From positions 1-31,104 of the forward strand of contig CAKOTK010000012.1 in NCBI GenBank assembly GCA_934120135.1: a stretch of 31,104 bases of DNA, given 5' to 3'. The position numbers were made by a program, and so were the translations under genes. Below, in pieces: positions 24,005-31,104 of the stretch; position 1 is the stretch's first letter; every line of letters begins with the position of its first letter. The notes beneath the pieces were generated by a model, which was not told where the DNA came from, did no database searches, and was given only the letters and a program-made list of their open reading frames with translations. The stretch comes from an uncultured Clostridia bacterium (GTDB lineage Bacteria > Bacillota > Clostridia > TANB77 > CAG-508).

Positions 24005-25018
24005 ATGAGAAAAACAAAAATCATATGTACTTTAGGACCAGCAGTAGATAACCCAGAAGTATTAGAAAGACTTATTCTAGCAGGAATGAATGTTGGGAGA
24101 ATTAACTTCTCGCATGGAAATTATCAAGACCAAGAGGAAAGAATAGAGAACTTTAAAAAAGTAAGAGCAAAAGTTGGAAAGAAAGTTTCTTTGATGCTAG
24201 ATACAAAAGGGCCAGAAATTAGAATTGGAAAATTTGAAAATGGAGAAATTTGGCTAGATCCTGGAGATATATTTACACTAAAAACAGAAGAGATACTAGG
24301 AAATAAAGAACAAGTTTCAATAACCTACAAAAACTTATACAATGAGGTAAGTACAGGTACAATTATTTTAATAAATGATGGACTGATAAAAATAAAAGTT
24401 ATTGAAATAAAAGGAACTGATATTGTGTGCCAAGTAATAGATGGTGGAAAATTAACTAATACTAAAAGTATTAACATTCCTGGAATGGAAATAAATCTTC
24501 CAAGTCCAACAGAAAAAGATATTGAAGATATAAAGTTTGGAATAAAAGCTGGATTTGATTGTATTGCAGCATCTTTCGTACGTAGTGCACAAGATATATT
24601 GAACATAAAAAAAGTATTACAAGAAAATGGTGGAGAAGGCATCAAAATAATAGCTAAAATAGAGAATAGACAAGGAATAGATAATTTTGACGAAATACTA
24701 GAAGTGTCTGATGGAATTATGGTAGCAAGAGGAGATTTGGGAGTAGAAATTCCAATGGAAGAAGTTCCAATTAGACAAAAAGAATTTATTAGAAAATGTA
24801 ATAGAGCAGGTAAGCCGGTTATAATAGCTACTCAAATGCTAGAGTCAATGACCCACAATCCAAGACCAACAAGAGCAGAAGTAAATGATGTGGCAAATGC
24901 TGTATATGATATGGCAAACTATGTAATGTTATCAGGAGAAACTGCAACAGGAGAATATCCAATAGAATGTGTTGAGACTATGAGTAGGATATGTGAGGCT
25001 GTTGAAAAGGCAGACTGA
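24005..25018 (+). CDS. pyk: Pyruvate kinase lacking the C-terminal domain
   Basis: This would convert phosphoenolpyruvate and ADP to pyruvate and ATP. The A domain TIM barrel and inserted B domain are intact: RKTKIICTLGPA, NFSHG, MLDTKGPEIR, the IAASFVRSAQDI strand, IAKIENRQGIDN, MVARGDLGVEIP, TQMLESM and MLSGETATGEYP. The protein ends at residue 337, exactly after the A domain (SRICEAVEKAD). Normal bacterial enzymes are about 470-590 residues, with a C domain for tetramer contacts and allosteric control. No C-domain remnant lies in the 36 bases before the next gene. ATG 24005 has AGGAAGGAG; ATG 23984 lacks it. Confidence 0.88.
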   Translation: MRKTKIICTLGPAVDNPEVLERLILAGMNVGRINFSHGNYQDQEERIENFKKVRAKVGKKVSLMLDTKGPEIRIGKFENGEIWLDPGDIFTLKTEEILGNKEQVSITYKNLYNEVSTGTIILINDGLIKIKVIEIKGTDIVCQVIDGGKLTNTKSINIPGMEINLPSPTEKDIEDIKFGIKAGFDCIAASFVRSAQDILNIKKVLQENGGEGIKIIAKIENRQGIDNFDEILEVSDGIMVARGDLGVEIPMEEVPIRQKEFIRKCNRAGKPVIIATQMLESMTHNPRPTRAEVNDVANAVYDMANYVMLSGETATGEYPIECVETMSRICEAVEKAD

Positions 25019-25054
25019 TGTTGAAAAATAATGTTGAAAGGAATGGAGTAATAT

Positions 25055-26161
25055 ATGGCGAATGTTTGTGATTATGTTAAATGGAGGGGAGACTTAGAAT
25101 TAAAAAATGATGAGTTCAACGAGATTGATGGGTTAATCTTATCAAGGCTATCTTACTTTCCATTTGAACAACTAACAGAAGAAAATGAAGAAATAACTAT
25201 AGAAGAATTTGCAAAAAGATTTGAACAAGCTGACCAAACAACATTAAGAATACTTTGGGAAGATGACAAGTACCTTATACCATTACTTGGCAAATCAGCA
25301 AGGTTTGGAAAAATGCTTGTAACTAATATGGTAAATAAATTTAACAAAGAAGAGGAAAGACAATTTTTTGCAGTTACAGTTGTAATGCCAGACAATACAA
25401 TATTTGTAACATATAGAGGTACAGACGATACCTTAGTTGGCTGGAAAGAAGATTTTAATATGAGCTTTAAGGCACATATTGCTTCACAAAGAGATTCAGC
25501 ACAATATGTAAATGAAATTGCAAAAAGATATAAACAAAAAATAAGAATAGGTGGGCACTCAAAAGGTGGAAACTTGGCAGTATATGCTGCAACATTTGCA
25601 AATAAATCTGCAAAGAATAGAATTATAAATGTATATAATAATGATGGACCTGGATTTATAGAAGAAATAACAGACACAAATGAATATAAAGAAGCAATAA
25701 ACAAAGTACATACATATATTCCTCAATCATCAGTTATAGGAAGATTACTTAACCATGAGGAAAAATACACTATTGTTCAAAGTGTTCAAAAAGGTCTTAT
25801 GCAACATGATTTGTACAGTTGGCAACTTGAAGGTAAAAAACTTGTAAGCTTAGCAGAGGTTACAAATGGAAGTCAATTTGTAGACAAAACTTTAAAAGAA
25901 TGGTTAAAAGAAATAGAACCAAAACAAAGAGAAATAGTGATTGATGCAATATTTGAAATAATAAATACAACAGATGCAAATAGTTTCAAAGAAATAAAAG
26001 AAAGACTATTTACAGATGTAAGACTAATGCTAAAAAAATATCAAAGCTTAGACGATGAAAGCAAAAAAATGATTATGGAGTTCTTTCAAACTTTAATAAG
26101 AACTGCTAAAAACACAGCAATGGAAGAAATACCAGCATTTAATAAAACAAATAAAGAATAA
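25055..26161 (+). CDS. Mbeg1-like alpha/beta hydrolase (DUF2974)
   Basis: A 368-residue protein of the Mbeg1-like / DUF2974 family. Its N-terminus (VCDYVKWRGDLELKNDEFNEIDGLILSRLSYFPFE) is typical. A lipase-type nucleophile elbow GGHSKGGNLAVYAA is at about residues 167-180, with the candidate Ser170. Substrate and role in bacteria are unknown. It has a GGAATGGAG ribosome site and starts 36 bases after pyk, possibly on the same transcript. A strong terminator follows. Confidence 0.85.
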   Translation: MANVCDYVKWRGDLELKNDEFNEIDGLILSRLSYFPFEQLTEENEEITIEEFAKRFEQADQTTLRILWEDDKYLIPLLGKSARFGKMLVTNMVNKFNKEEERQFFAVTVVMPDNTIFVTYRGTDDTLVGWKEDFNMSFKAHIASQRDSAQYVNEIAKRYKQKIRIGGHSKGGNLAVYAATFANKSAKNRIINVYNNDGPGFIEEITDTNEYKEAINKVHTYIPQSSVIGRLLNHEEKYTIVQSVQKGLMQHDLYSWQLEGKKLVSLAEVTNGSQFVDKTLKEWLKEIEPKQREIVIDAIFEIINTTDANSFKEIKERLFTDVRLMLKKYQSLDDESKKMIMEFFQTLIRTAKNTAMEEIPAFNKTNKE

Positions 26162-26201
26162 TTAAGAGTGGCATCTTATAGGTGCCACTCTTAATTTTTT
26201 T
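26162..26201 (+). terminator. Terminator between convergent genes
   Basis: TTAAGAGTGGCA and TGCCACTCTTAA form a 12-pair stem followed by seven T. It also lies past the end of cotJC on the other strand, where the tract is weaker. Confidence 0.9.
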
Positions 26202-26844
26202 ACATTCCACAACCACAATCATTATTGTTTGTGTTATTATTCATACCATTTGTAATATTCATTCCACTTGTAAAAAATCTTCTTTGAGCAAGTCTGTCTT
26301 GAACATTTCTTAATGCTTCACCAAATCTTTGGAAGTGAACAACTTCTCTTTCTCTTAAGAAACGAAGAGGGTCAACAACGTCTGGATCATCTGCACATAA
26401 ATCGATTAACTTCTCATAAGTTGCTCTAGCTTTTTGTTCAGCAGCTAAATCTTCTTGTAAGTTAGCAATTGGGTCACCTTTACAAGCAAGGCAATTTGCA
26501 GAGAAAGGCACACCAGCAGCAGATTGAGGATATATATCTACACCGTGGTCAGTGTAATAATCACCTAGACCAGCAGCTTTAATTTCTTCAATACTTAAGC
26601 CTTCAGTTAATTGATGAACAATAGTACCAACCATTTCTAAATGTGCTAATTCTTCAGTACCTATATCATTTAAAGTAGCCTTTGCAATTTGGTCAGGCAT
26701 ACCAAATTTTTGAGATAAATAACGAAGAGAAGCGGCAAGCTCACCATCAGGACCACCATATTGAGAAATAATAAATTTAGCAAGTTTTGCATTTGGGCAT
26801 TTTATATTAACTGGATATTCTAATACTTTATTATAAGTCCACAT
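26200..26844 (-). CDS. cotJC: Spore coat protein CotJC (manganese-catalase family)
   Basis: A 214-residue ferritin-like, manganese-catalase-type coat protein. It starts MWTYNKVLEYPVNIKCPNAKLAKFI and carries helix-bundle metal-ligand motifs GGPDGELAASLRYL, TEELAHLEM, a LAAEQKARATYE helix and REVVHFQRFGEAL. In Bacillus, CotJC sits in the inner spore coat with CotJA and CotJB. The tail (about 195-214) is Asn-rich and ends DCGCGM. ATG 26844 has GGAGGAAA; an upstream in-frame ATG at 26883 would overlap cotJB. The gene lies 1 base after cotJB. Confidence 0.95.
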   Translation of the reverse strand: MWTYNKVLEYPVNIKCPNAKLAKFIISQYGGPDGELAASLRYLSQKFGMPDQIAKATLNDIGTEELAHLEMVGTIVHQLTEGLSIEEIKAAGLGDYYTDHGVDIYPQSAAGVPFSANCLACKGDPIANLQEDLAAEQKARATYEKLIDLCADDPDVVDPLRFLREREVVHFQRFGEALRNVQDRLAQRRFFTSGMNITNGMNNNTNNNDCGCGM

Positions 26845-26845
26845 A

Positions 26846-27256
26846 TTAAATATTTCCTCCTTCCCATGGCCATGGTTCTTCAAGCCATCTCCACTTGTTA
26901 CATGGGTAGTAAATGCTTAAAGGTCCATACATTTTTTGATATTTGTCTTTTATATCTTTCAATTGTCTACAATATTCTTTGTGTAAACAAAGAGCTCTTT
27001 CATCATCTGGATGAGTATTTAAATACAAACCTAACTCAATAACAGCAAAGTCTAAACTCTTAATAGTGTTCAACATATCAGCTCTGCTACAGTCAGGATC
27101 TTCTGTATTACTACAACTTGAATTATTAACATTATTTGCAATCATATCTGGAGTATTATATCCAAATGCAGCATTTATACCTTGTGGAGTATAACTACAG
27201 TCCTTAGACATCATTTTATTTACACCACAATTACAGTCTCTATTTTCATCTTCCAT
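26846..27256 (-). CDS. cotJB: Spore coat protein CotJB, with N-terminal extension
   Basis: The C-terminal about 80 residues are the CotJB domain (MLNTIKSLDFAVIELGLYL...HPDDERALCLHKEYCRQL...YGPLSIYYP...WPWEGGN). The first 55 residues are an added Cys/Asn-rich region (CNCG and SCSNTEDPDC) that ordinary CotJB (about 87 residues) does not have. The gene overlaps cotJA by one base (TAATG) and abuts cotJC, so the three form one translated unit. Confidence 0.93.
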   Translation of the reverse strand: MEDENRDCNCGVNKMMSKDCSYTPQGINAAFGYNTPDMIANNVNNSSCSNTEDPDCSRADMLNTIKSLDFAVIELGLYLNTHPDDERALCLHKEYCRQLKDIKDKYQKMYGPLSIYYPCNKWRWLEEPWPWEGGNI

Positions 27257-27645
27257 TAACCATTACACCCCTCTCCAATTTCATTAGTTCTTCTTAAATA
27301 ATCATTTTCAGCCATACTTTGACCAGGCATATATGGACTTACCAATTCAGGGAATATGGTTCCCATTTTTAAACCACAACAAGGTGTGAAGGTTCTATCC
27401 ATTTCTTGAAGTGGCACATAGCTTTGACCTAACATTGGGTTAGATGGAAACATATTAGAAACAGGTTCTTCATCAAAACCACAACCACATGAATTGCTAT
27501 TCATCATATTATTACAGCCACAACCACAACTGTTTACAGGGTCTTGGGCATAATCTGCTGTTGTGCCAACATCATTACATAATGATTCGATAATCTCAGG
27601 ATTATATTTGTTTTGACAACAACATCTGTTATAACGATTAAACAT
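27256..27645 (-). CDS. cotJA: Spore coat associated protein CotJA, Cys-rich
   Basis: A 129-residue CotJA. The conserved part is about 68-120 (FPSNPMLGQSYVPLQEMDRTFTPCCGLKMGTIFPELVSPYMPGQ). The N-terminal 65 residues are unusual, with clusters RCCCQ, SCGCGCN and SCGCGF, which could bind metal or cross-link the coat by disulfides. AGGAGG precedes the ATG. It leads the cotJABC operon, which is expected to be expressed in the mother cell during sporulation. Confidence 0.92.
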   Translation of the reverse strand: MFNRYNRCCCQNKYNPEIIESLCNDVGTTADYAQDPVNSCGCGCNNMMNSNSCGCGFDEEPVSNMFPSNPMLGQSYVPLQEMDRTFTPCCGLKMGTIFPELVSPYMPGQSMAENDYLRRTNEIGEGCNG

Positions 27646-27680
27646 GTTTAATATTCCTCCTTAAATTAAATTCATACTAC

Positions 27681-27688
27681 ATCTTATG
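27681..27688 (-). promoter_or_regulatory. Possible sporulation (sigma-E-like) -10 box
   Basis: On the minus strand CATAAGAT lies about 36 bases before the cotJA start, with TCACATT about 13 bases further upstream, similar to a mother-cell sigma-E promoter (CATACAAT type -10). The match is partial. Confidence 0.3.
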
Positions 27689-27718
27689 ACATAAAAACAA
27701 AAAATGTGATAAAAGAAA

Positions 27719-27746
27719 AAAGCGACTGCAAAATGCAACCGCTAGG
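27719..27746 (-). terminator. Terminator of acyl-ACP thioesterase gene
   Basis: On the minus strand AGCGGTTGCA pairs with TGCAGTCGCT (two G-U pairs) followed by six T. Confidence 0.8.
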
Positions 27747-27750
27747 AATA

Positions 27751-28470
27751 TTAACTTAATTTAATAATAGCATGTAATTTATTATCAGTTTTCATTACAA
27801 CATAATGTGCATCATTCTCATAAGAATAATAACAGTCAATCTTATCACCTAACATGCTACCAGACTTATACATGATTTCAAAATTATTTAATTCACCATT
27901 TTCATAAACTTTACTAGGCAATGCTTCATAAGCATAAAGAAGATAGTACAAATTATGCATATGATTATTAAAATCAATATCTCTTCTTAAAACATTAAAA
28001 CTAAAAGTATGCTCAGAATTGCTAGGCTCTTTCAATTTTGCAATTTCAATTTTATCAAATACCAATTTATCTTCAGGCTCATAACTAAGCTCTATTTCTT
28101 TTGTAATCTTAGTAAGAGCCTTTGTATCAGAATTAACTAAAGTCCACTTAGAACTTGCAATACAAATTAAATTATTTTCATTATCATAAATTTCAAAATT
28201 TCTAAAAGTAAATAATTCATTATATGGTACAGACCAAGTTCTAACCTTTACAGTATCTCCAAAAGCTACCCTTTTAAAAACAGATACTTTCCAATTAAGT
28301 AAAATCCAAGAAACATGAGTAAAAGGTATTTGAGCTATACCATAACCAGCAATATCAGAGTGAACAGTAGCAATATCTTCAAGCAAACACAAAATACCAT
28401 AATTAGTAATCAAATTACTAGTTCCAATATGCCTAATATCAACTTTATATTCTCTTTCAATAAAACTCAT
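27751..28470 (-). CDS. Acyl-ACP thioesterase
   Basis: A 239-residue enzyme of the plant-FatA/B-like acyl-ACP thioesterase family, which releases free fatty acids from acyl carrier protein. Two tandem hotdog folds are readable. The N-terminal one has HIGTSNLITNYGILCLLEDIA, WILLNWKVSV and FGDTVKVRTW. The C-terminal one has RRDIDFNNHMHNLYYLLYAYEALP, where the Asp, Asn and His of DFNNHMHN match the catalytic region. AGGAGGAAG precedes the ATG. It has its own terminator and lies divergent from the helicase. Confidence 0.93.
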   Translation of the reverse strand: MSFIEREYKVDIRHIGTSNLITNYGILCLLEDIATVHSDIAGYGIAQIPFTHVSWILLNWKVSVFKRVAFGDTVKVRTWSVPYNELFTFRNFEIYDNENNLICIASSKWTLVNSDTKALTKITKEIELSYEPEDKLVFDKIEIAKLKEPSNSEHTFSFNVLRRDIDFNNHMHNLYYLLYAYEALPSKVYENGELNNFEIMYKSGSMLGDKIDCYYSYENDAHYVVMKTDNKLHAIIKLS

Positions 28471-28617
28471 TTCTTCCTCCTAAACTTTACAAAATAGTTA
28501 TAAGATATTATAATACAAATATTAAAAAATAACAATTGAAATTAGGAGAAAAGTATAATATTTATTTAGAAACTGCCGAAAAAACATAGAAAATGAAGCT
28601 AATTGGGAAAGAGAAAA

Positions 28618-28646
28618 TTGTAAATTATTGGATTTTATGATATAGT
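28618..28646 (+). promoter_or_regulatory. Promoter of the SF1 helicase gene
   Basis: TTGTAA (28618-28623), 17 bases, TATAGT (28641-28646), 42 bases before the start. Confidence 0.5.
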
Positions 28647-28687
28647 AATATAAATATAATAACCAATAAGATATAAAGGAAAGTAAT

Positions 28688-31036
28688 ATGGATGAAGAAA
28701 AAATATTAATAATAGCTAATGGAAAAGATAAAACAAAAGAAATAGAAAAATATTTTGAAAATGATAATGGTAAAATAGCAGTAAAGTTTTATAATAAAGA
28801 AATAATATATGATTATAATCCTGAGAATATAAAAATAATAAATAAAACTGAAGATATAGAAATAAAAGAAAAAGATATATATTATAAGAATCAAATATTA
28901 TTTAATGTAAAAAAAGCTATTAAATTTGAAAAATTTATAAAAATTATATATACGACTAGCGAAACAGAAATTTTTAGATATAATGATATATCTTTTAAAG
29001 CTAATTCAATAGATAACTTAGACAAAAATGTAATTGGATACTTCAAAGAAATATCTAAATTTGTAAAAAGTGGTGAAGATGAAAACGAAGAAAACGAAAA
29101 TAGTGAATTGAAAGAAAGTTTTTTACAAAAGGAATATGAGAAACTTAGTTATATAAATGATGAAAGTGTGCTTGATTATTATATTAACAAAAAAAACATA
29201 CAGAGAGAAGAAACAACACAAGTAGACAATATTATTTATCCCTTTAGATTTAATTTGAGCCAAAAAGAAGCAATCGAAAATGTATTTAAAAGTAAGATAT
29301 CAATTATTCAAGGACCTCCAGGAACAGGAAAAACACAAACTATTTTGAACATAATTGCAAATTTAGCTATTCTACAAAATAAAACAGTAGCAGTAGTATC
29401 AAATAATAACGAGGCAGTTAAAAATGTAAAAGATAAGTTAGAAAAAAATGGTTATGGGTTTATAGTTGCAAATTTGGGAAAGAAGGCTAAGAGAGAAAAA
29501 TTTTTTGAAGAGATTCCGAAGCCAAAAGTTGAAAAATTTTACATGCAAGATAATGAGGAGATGTTATTAAATCGTATAAATGAATTAAACAAGACTTTAA
29601 ACCAGTTACTAAAAGATAATAACAAAAAGGCAGAGCTAGAAAAAAATATAGATGAGTATAAATTAGAACAAAAATATTTCGAAGAATACTACAAAGAACA
29701 AAATATTGAAGAGATAGGTAAAATGTCTTTTTATAATAAAACAGATGATAGAATATTAGAGTTTATTTCAGATACTCAAATGTTAAATGAAGGAAAGATA
29801 AAATTCGAATTGTTATATAAAATCAAATTATTATTAAAATATAGAATTAAAAAGCTGAAAGAATTAGAGGAAAATTTGATAGAAAACATATTAAAATTAC
29901 AAAGGGACTTTTATAAAATAAAAATAGAAAAATTACAAAAAGAGTATAGAGAAATATCTTATAATTTAAAAATAAGTAATTTTGAAAAGCTACAAAAAGA
30001 ACATCAAGAAATTTCTGAAAAAATATTTAAAAATAGGTTATATAAAAGGTACCTAAAAAAGAATAATAAATTTAGTGTTAAAGCTTATAAAGAAAATATA
30101 GAAGATTTTTTGCAAGCATTTCCAGTTGTATTAAGTACCACTTATTCCCTAAGAAATTGTGTACCAAATAATTTTATGTTCGATTATGTAATTATTGATG
30201 AGTCTTCACAGGTGGACTTATTAGCAGGTTCACTTGCTTTATCCTGTGCAAAAAATGCAATAATAGTAGGAGATGAAAAGCAGCTTCCTCAAATTGTGGA
30301 CAAAAGTATAAAAGAAAAAATTTCTAGTAAAGAAGTTGATATATGTCATGATTATTTTGAAAATAGTATATTGTCAGCGATATTAAGAACATATAAAAAA
30401 ACTGTGCCTCAGAAGACATTAAGAGAACATTATAGATGTCACCCTAAAATTATAGAATTTTGTAATAAGAGGTATTATGACGGTGAGTTGATTGCTTTTT
30501 CAACTAAAGAGCATTTAAAAGTGAAAAAGCCACTTGTATTGTATTATACAGTAGAAGGTAATCATATGAGAAAACTTACAAGAGGAAATAAGAAAGGAAC
30601 TTTTAATGAAAGAGAACTAGAAGTTATACGTGATGAGGTTTTGAAGGACAATAGAGTAAATTCATATAATAATGACGAAATAGGAATTATTGCTCCATAT
30701 AGAATGCAAGCAGATAATATACAAGAAGCCACAGAGAAAGGTATACAAAGTGACACTATTCATAAATTTCAAGGAAGAGAGAAAAAACTAATGATATTAT
30801 CTACAGTTTTAGATAGTAGTTATATGGGAAAATGTGGTATTAGTTTTGTGGATGATCCATGTATGATAAATGTTGCTGTATCAAGAGCAATTGAACAATT
30901 TGTTATTGTGACTGATAAAAAATTGTTTAATGAAGAGGGAAACGATATAAAAGCATTATTAAAATATATAAAATATAATGAACTAAATTCAGAAATTGTT
31001 GAAAGTCAAATTGTTTCCGTATTTGACTATGATTAA
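28688..31036 (+). CDS. UPF1/Dna2-type SF1B helicase
   Basis: A 782-residue superfamily 1 helicase of the AAA_11/AAA_12 (UPF1/Dna2/Sen1-like) type. An N-terminal domain (1-185) is not recognised and has an acidic linker (EDENEENENSE). Motif I is GPPGTGKT at 209-216, motif II VIIDESSQVD, motif III VGDEKQLPQI, motif IV EHYRCHP, motif V IHKFQGREKK and motif VI NVAVSRA. Between motifs Ia and II lies a long, Lys/Glu-rich coiled coil (about 280-470). No nuclease domain is attached, unlike many defence-type relatives. The ribosome site is AAAGGAAAG. It is an unusually AT-rich gene. Confidence 0.88.
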   Translation: MDEEKILIIANGKDKTKEIEKYFENDNGKIAVKFYNKEIIYDYNPENIKIINKTEDIEIKEKDIYYKNQILFNVKKAIKFEKFIKIIYTTSETEIFRYNDISFKANSIDNLDKNVIGYFKEISKFVKSGEDENEENENSELKESFLQKEYEKLSYINDESVLDYYINKKNIQREETTQVDNIIYPFRFNLSQKEAIENVFKSKISIIQGPPGTGKTQTILNIIANLAILQNKTVAVVSNNNEAVKNVKDKLEKNGYGFIVANLGKKAKREKFFEEIPKPKVEKFYMQDNEEMLLNRINELNKTLNQLLKDNNKKAELEKNIDEYKLEQKYFEEYYKEQNIEEIGKMSFYNKTDDRILEFISDTQMLNEGKIKFELLYKIKLLLKYRIKKLKELEENLIENILKLQRDFYKIKIEKLQKEYREISYNLKISNFEKLQKEHQEISEKIFKNRLYKRYLKKNNKFSVKAYKENIEDFLQAFPVVLSTTYSLRNCVPNNFMFDYVIIDESSQVDLLAGSLALSCAKNAIIVGDEKQLPQIVDKSIKEKISSKEVDICHDYFENSILSAILRTYKKTVPQKTLREHYRCHPKIIEFCNKRYYDGELIAFSTKEHLKVKKPLVLYYTVEGNHMRKLTRGNKKGTFNERELEVIRDEVLKDNRVNSYNNDEIGIIAPYRMQADNIQEATEKGIQSDTIHKFQGREKKLMILSTVLDSSYMGKCGISFVDDPCMINVAVSRAIEQFVIVTDKKLFNEEGNDIKALLKYIKYNELNSEIVESQIVSVFDYD

Positions 31037-31047
31037 CTTTTGATATG

Positions 31048-31093
31048 ATCACCCTGAGTAAATAATTTATGATTTGTTCACCCTTGTATTAAA
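31048..31093 (+). repeat. Short direct repeats at the right edge
   Basis: TCACCCTGAGTA and TTCACCCTTGTAT recur about 28 bases apart. Repeated motifs like this occur at the ends of IS21-type insertion sequences, but the element, if any, lies beyond the window. Confidence 0.25.
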
Positions 31094-31104
31094 AATTGTG
31101 ATAT

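Noticed and set aside
26203..26260. Asn-codon-rich tail of cotJC as a possible DGR template repeat.
   Set aside because: It lacks the invariant borders of the variable repeat and codes a plain Asn-rich protein tail.
1..31104. CRISPR arrays, rRNA genes and complete insertion sequences.
   Set aside because: None seen: no regularly spaced repeats, no rRNA-like segments and no transposase genes in the window.

Overview
The window is a low-GC, tightly packed bacterial chromosome segment with strong AGGAGG-type ribosome sites, TTGACA/TATAAT promoters and short intergenic gaps. A CotJA-CotJB-CotJC spore-coat operon, a Bacillus/Clostridium-type LexA, ClpX/ClpP/trigger factor and an MreB-family protein point to a spore-forming member of the Clostridia, probably an uncultured gut-type lineage. 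I cannot name the species.

Layout. 1-9300 is mostly housekeeping: a small membrane protein, a site-2-protease-like M50 peptidase, tsaD, a metallophosphoesterase, the tig-clpP-clpX proteostasis cluster, lexA, a membrane protein and an MreB homologue. 9300-13730 holds a pilin-like surface protein, a long-chain acyl-CoA synthetase and an unrecognised helical protein. 13750-14700 has tRNA-Met and then a tRNA-Tyr whose anticodon is split by a 225-nt group I intron. A gene for a small PD-(D/E)XK endonuclease, of the type linked to group I introns, lies just outside the tRNA. 14700-17130 holds a phosphoesterase, an orphan small gene, a gene broken by a stop codon and a GT51 peptidoglycan glycosyltransferase.

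17380-19900 is a decayed diversity-generating retroelement (DGR). It has a pilin-anchored variable protein with an FGE/C-type-lectin-like domain and a strongly diversified 3' end, a hairpin just past the variable repeat, an internally shortened accessory gene, and a reverse transcriptase cut off before its catalytic YxDD box. No template repeat is visible in the window. 20000-26200 returns to metabolism: an MFS transporter, glycogen phosphorylase, a pyruvate kinase with no C-terminal domain, and a Mbeg1-like hydrolase. 26200-28470 carries the cotJ operon and an acyl-ACP thioesterase on the minus strand. The window ends with a UPF1/Dna2-like SF1 helicase and a possible insertion-sequence edge.

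The two most striking systems are the intron-split tRNA-Tyr with its adjacent free-standing endonuclease (a candidate homing pair), and the apparently frozen DGR, whose variable protein shares a promoter and leader with a second pilin-like gene 8 kb away.
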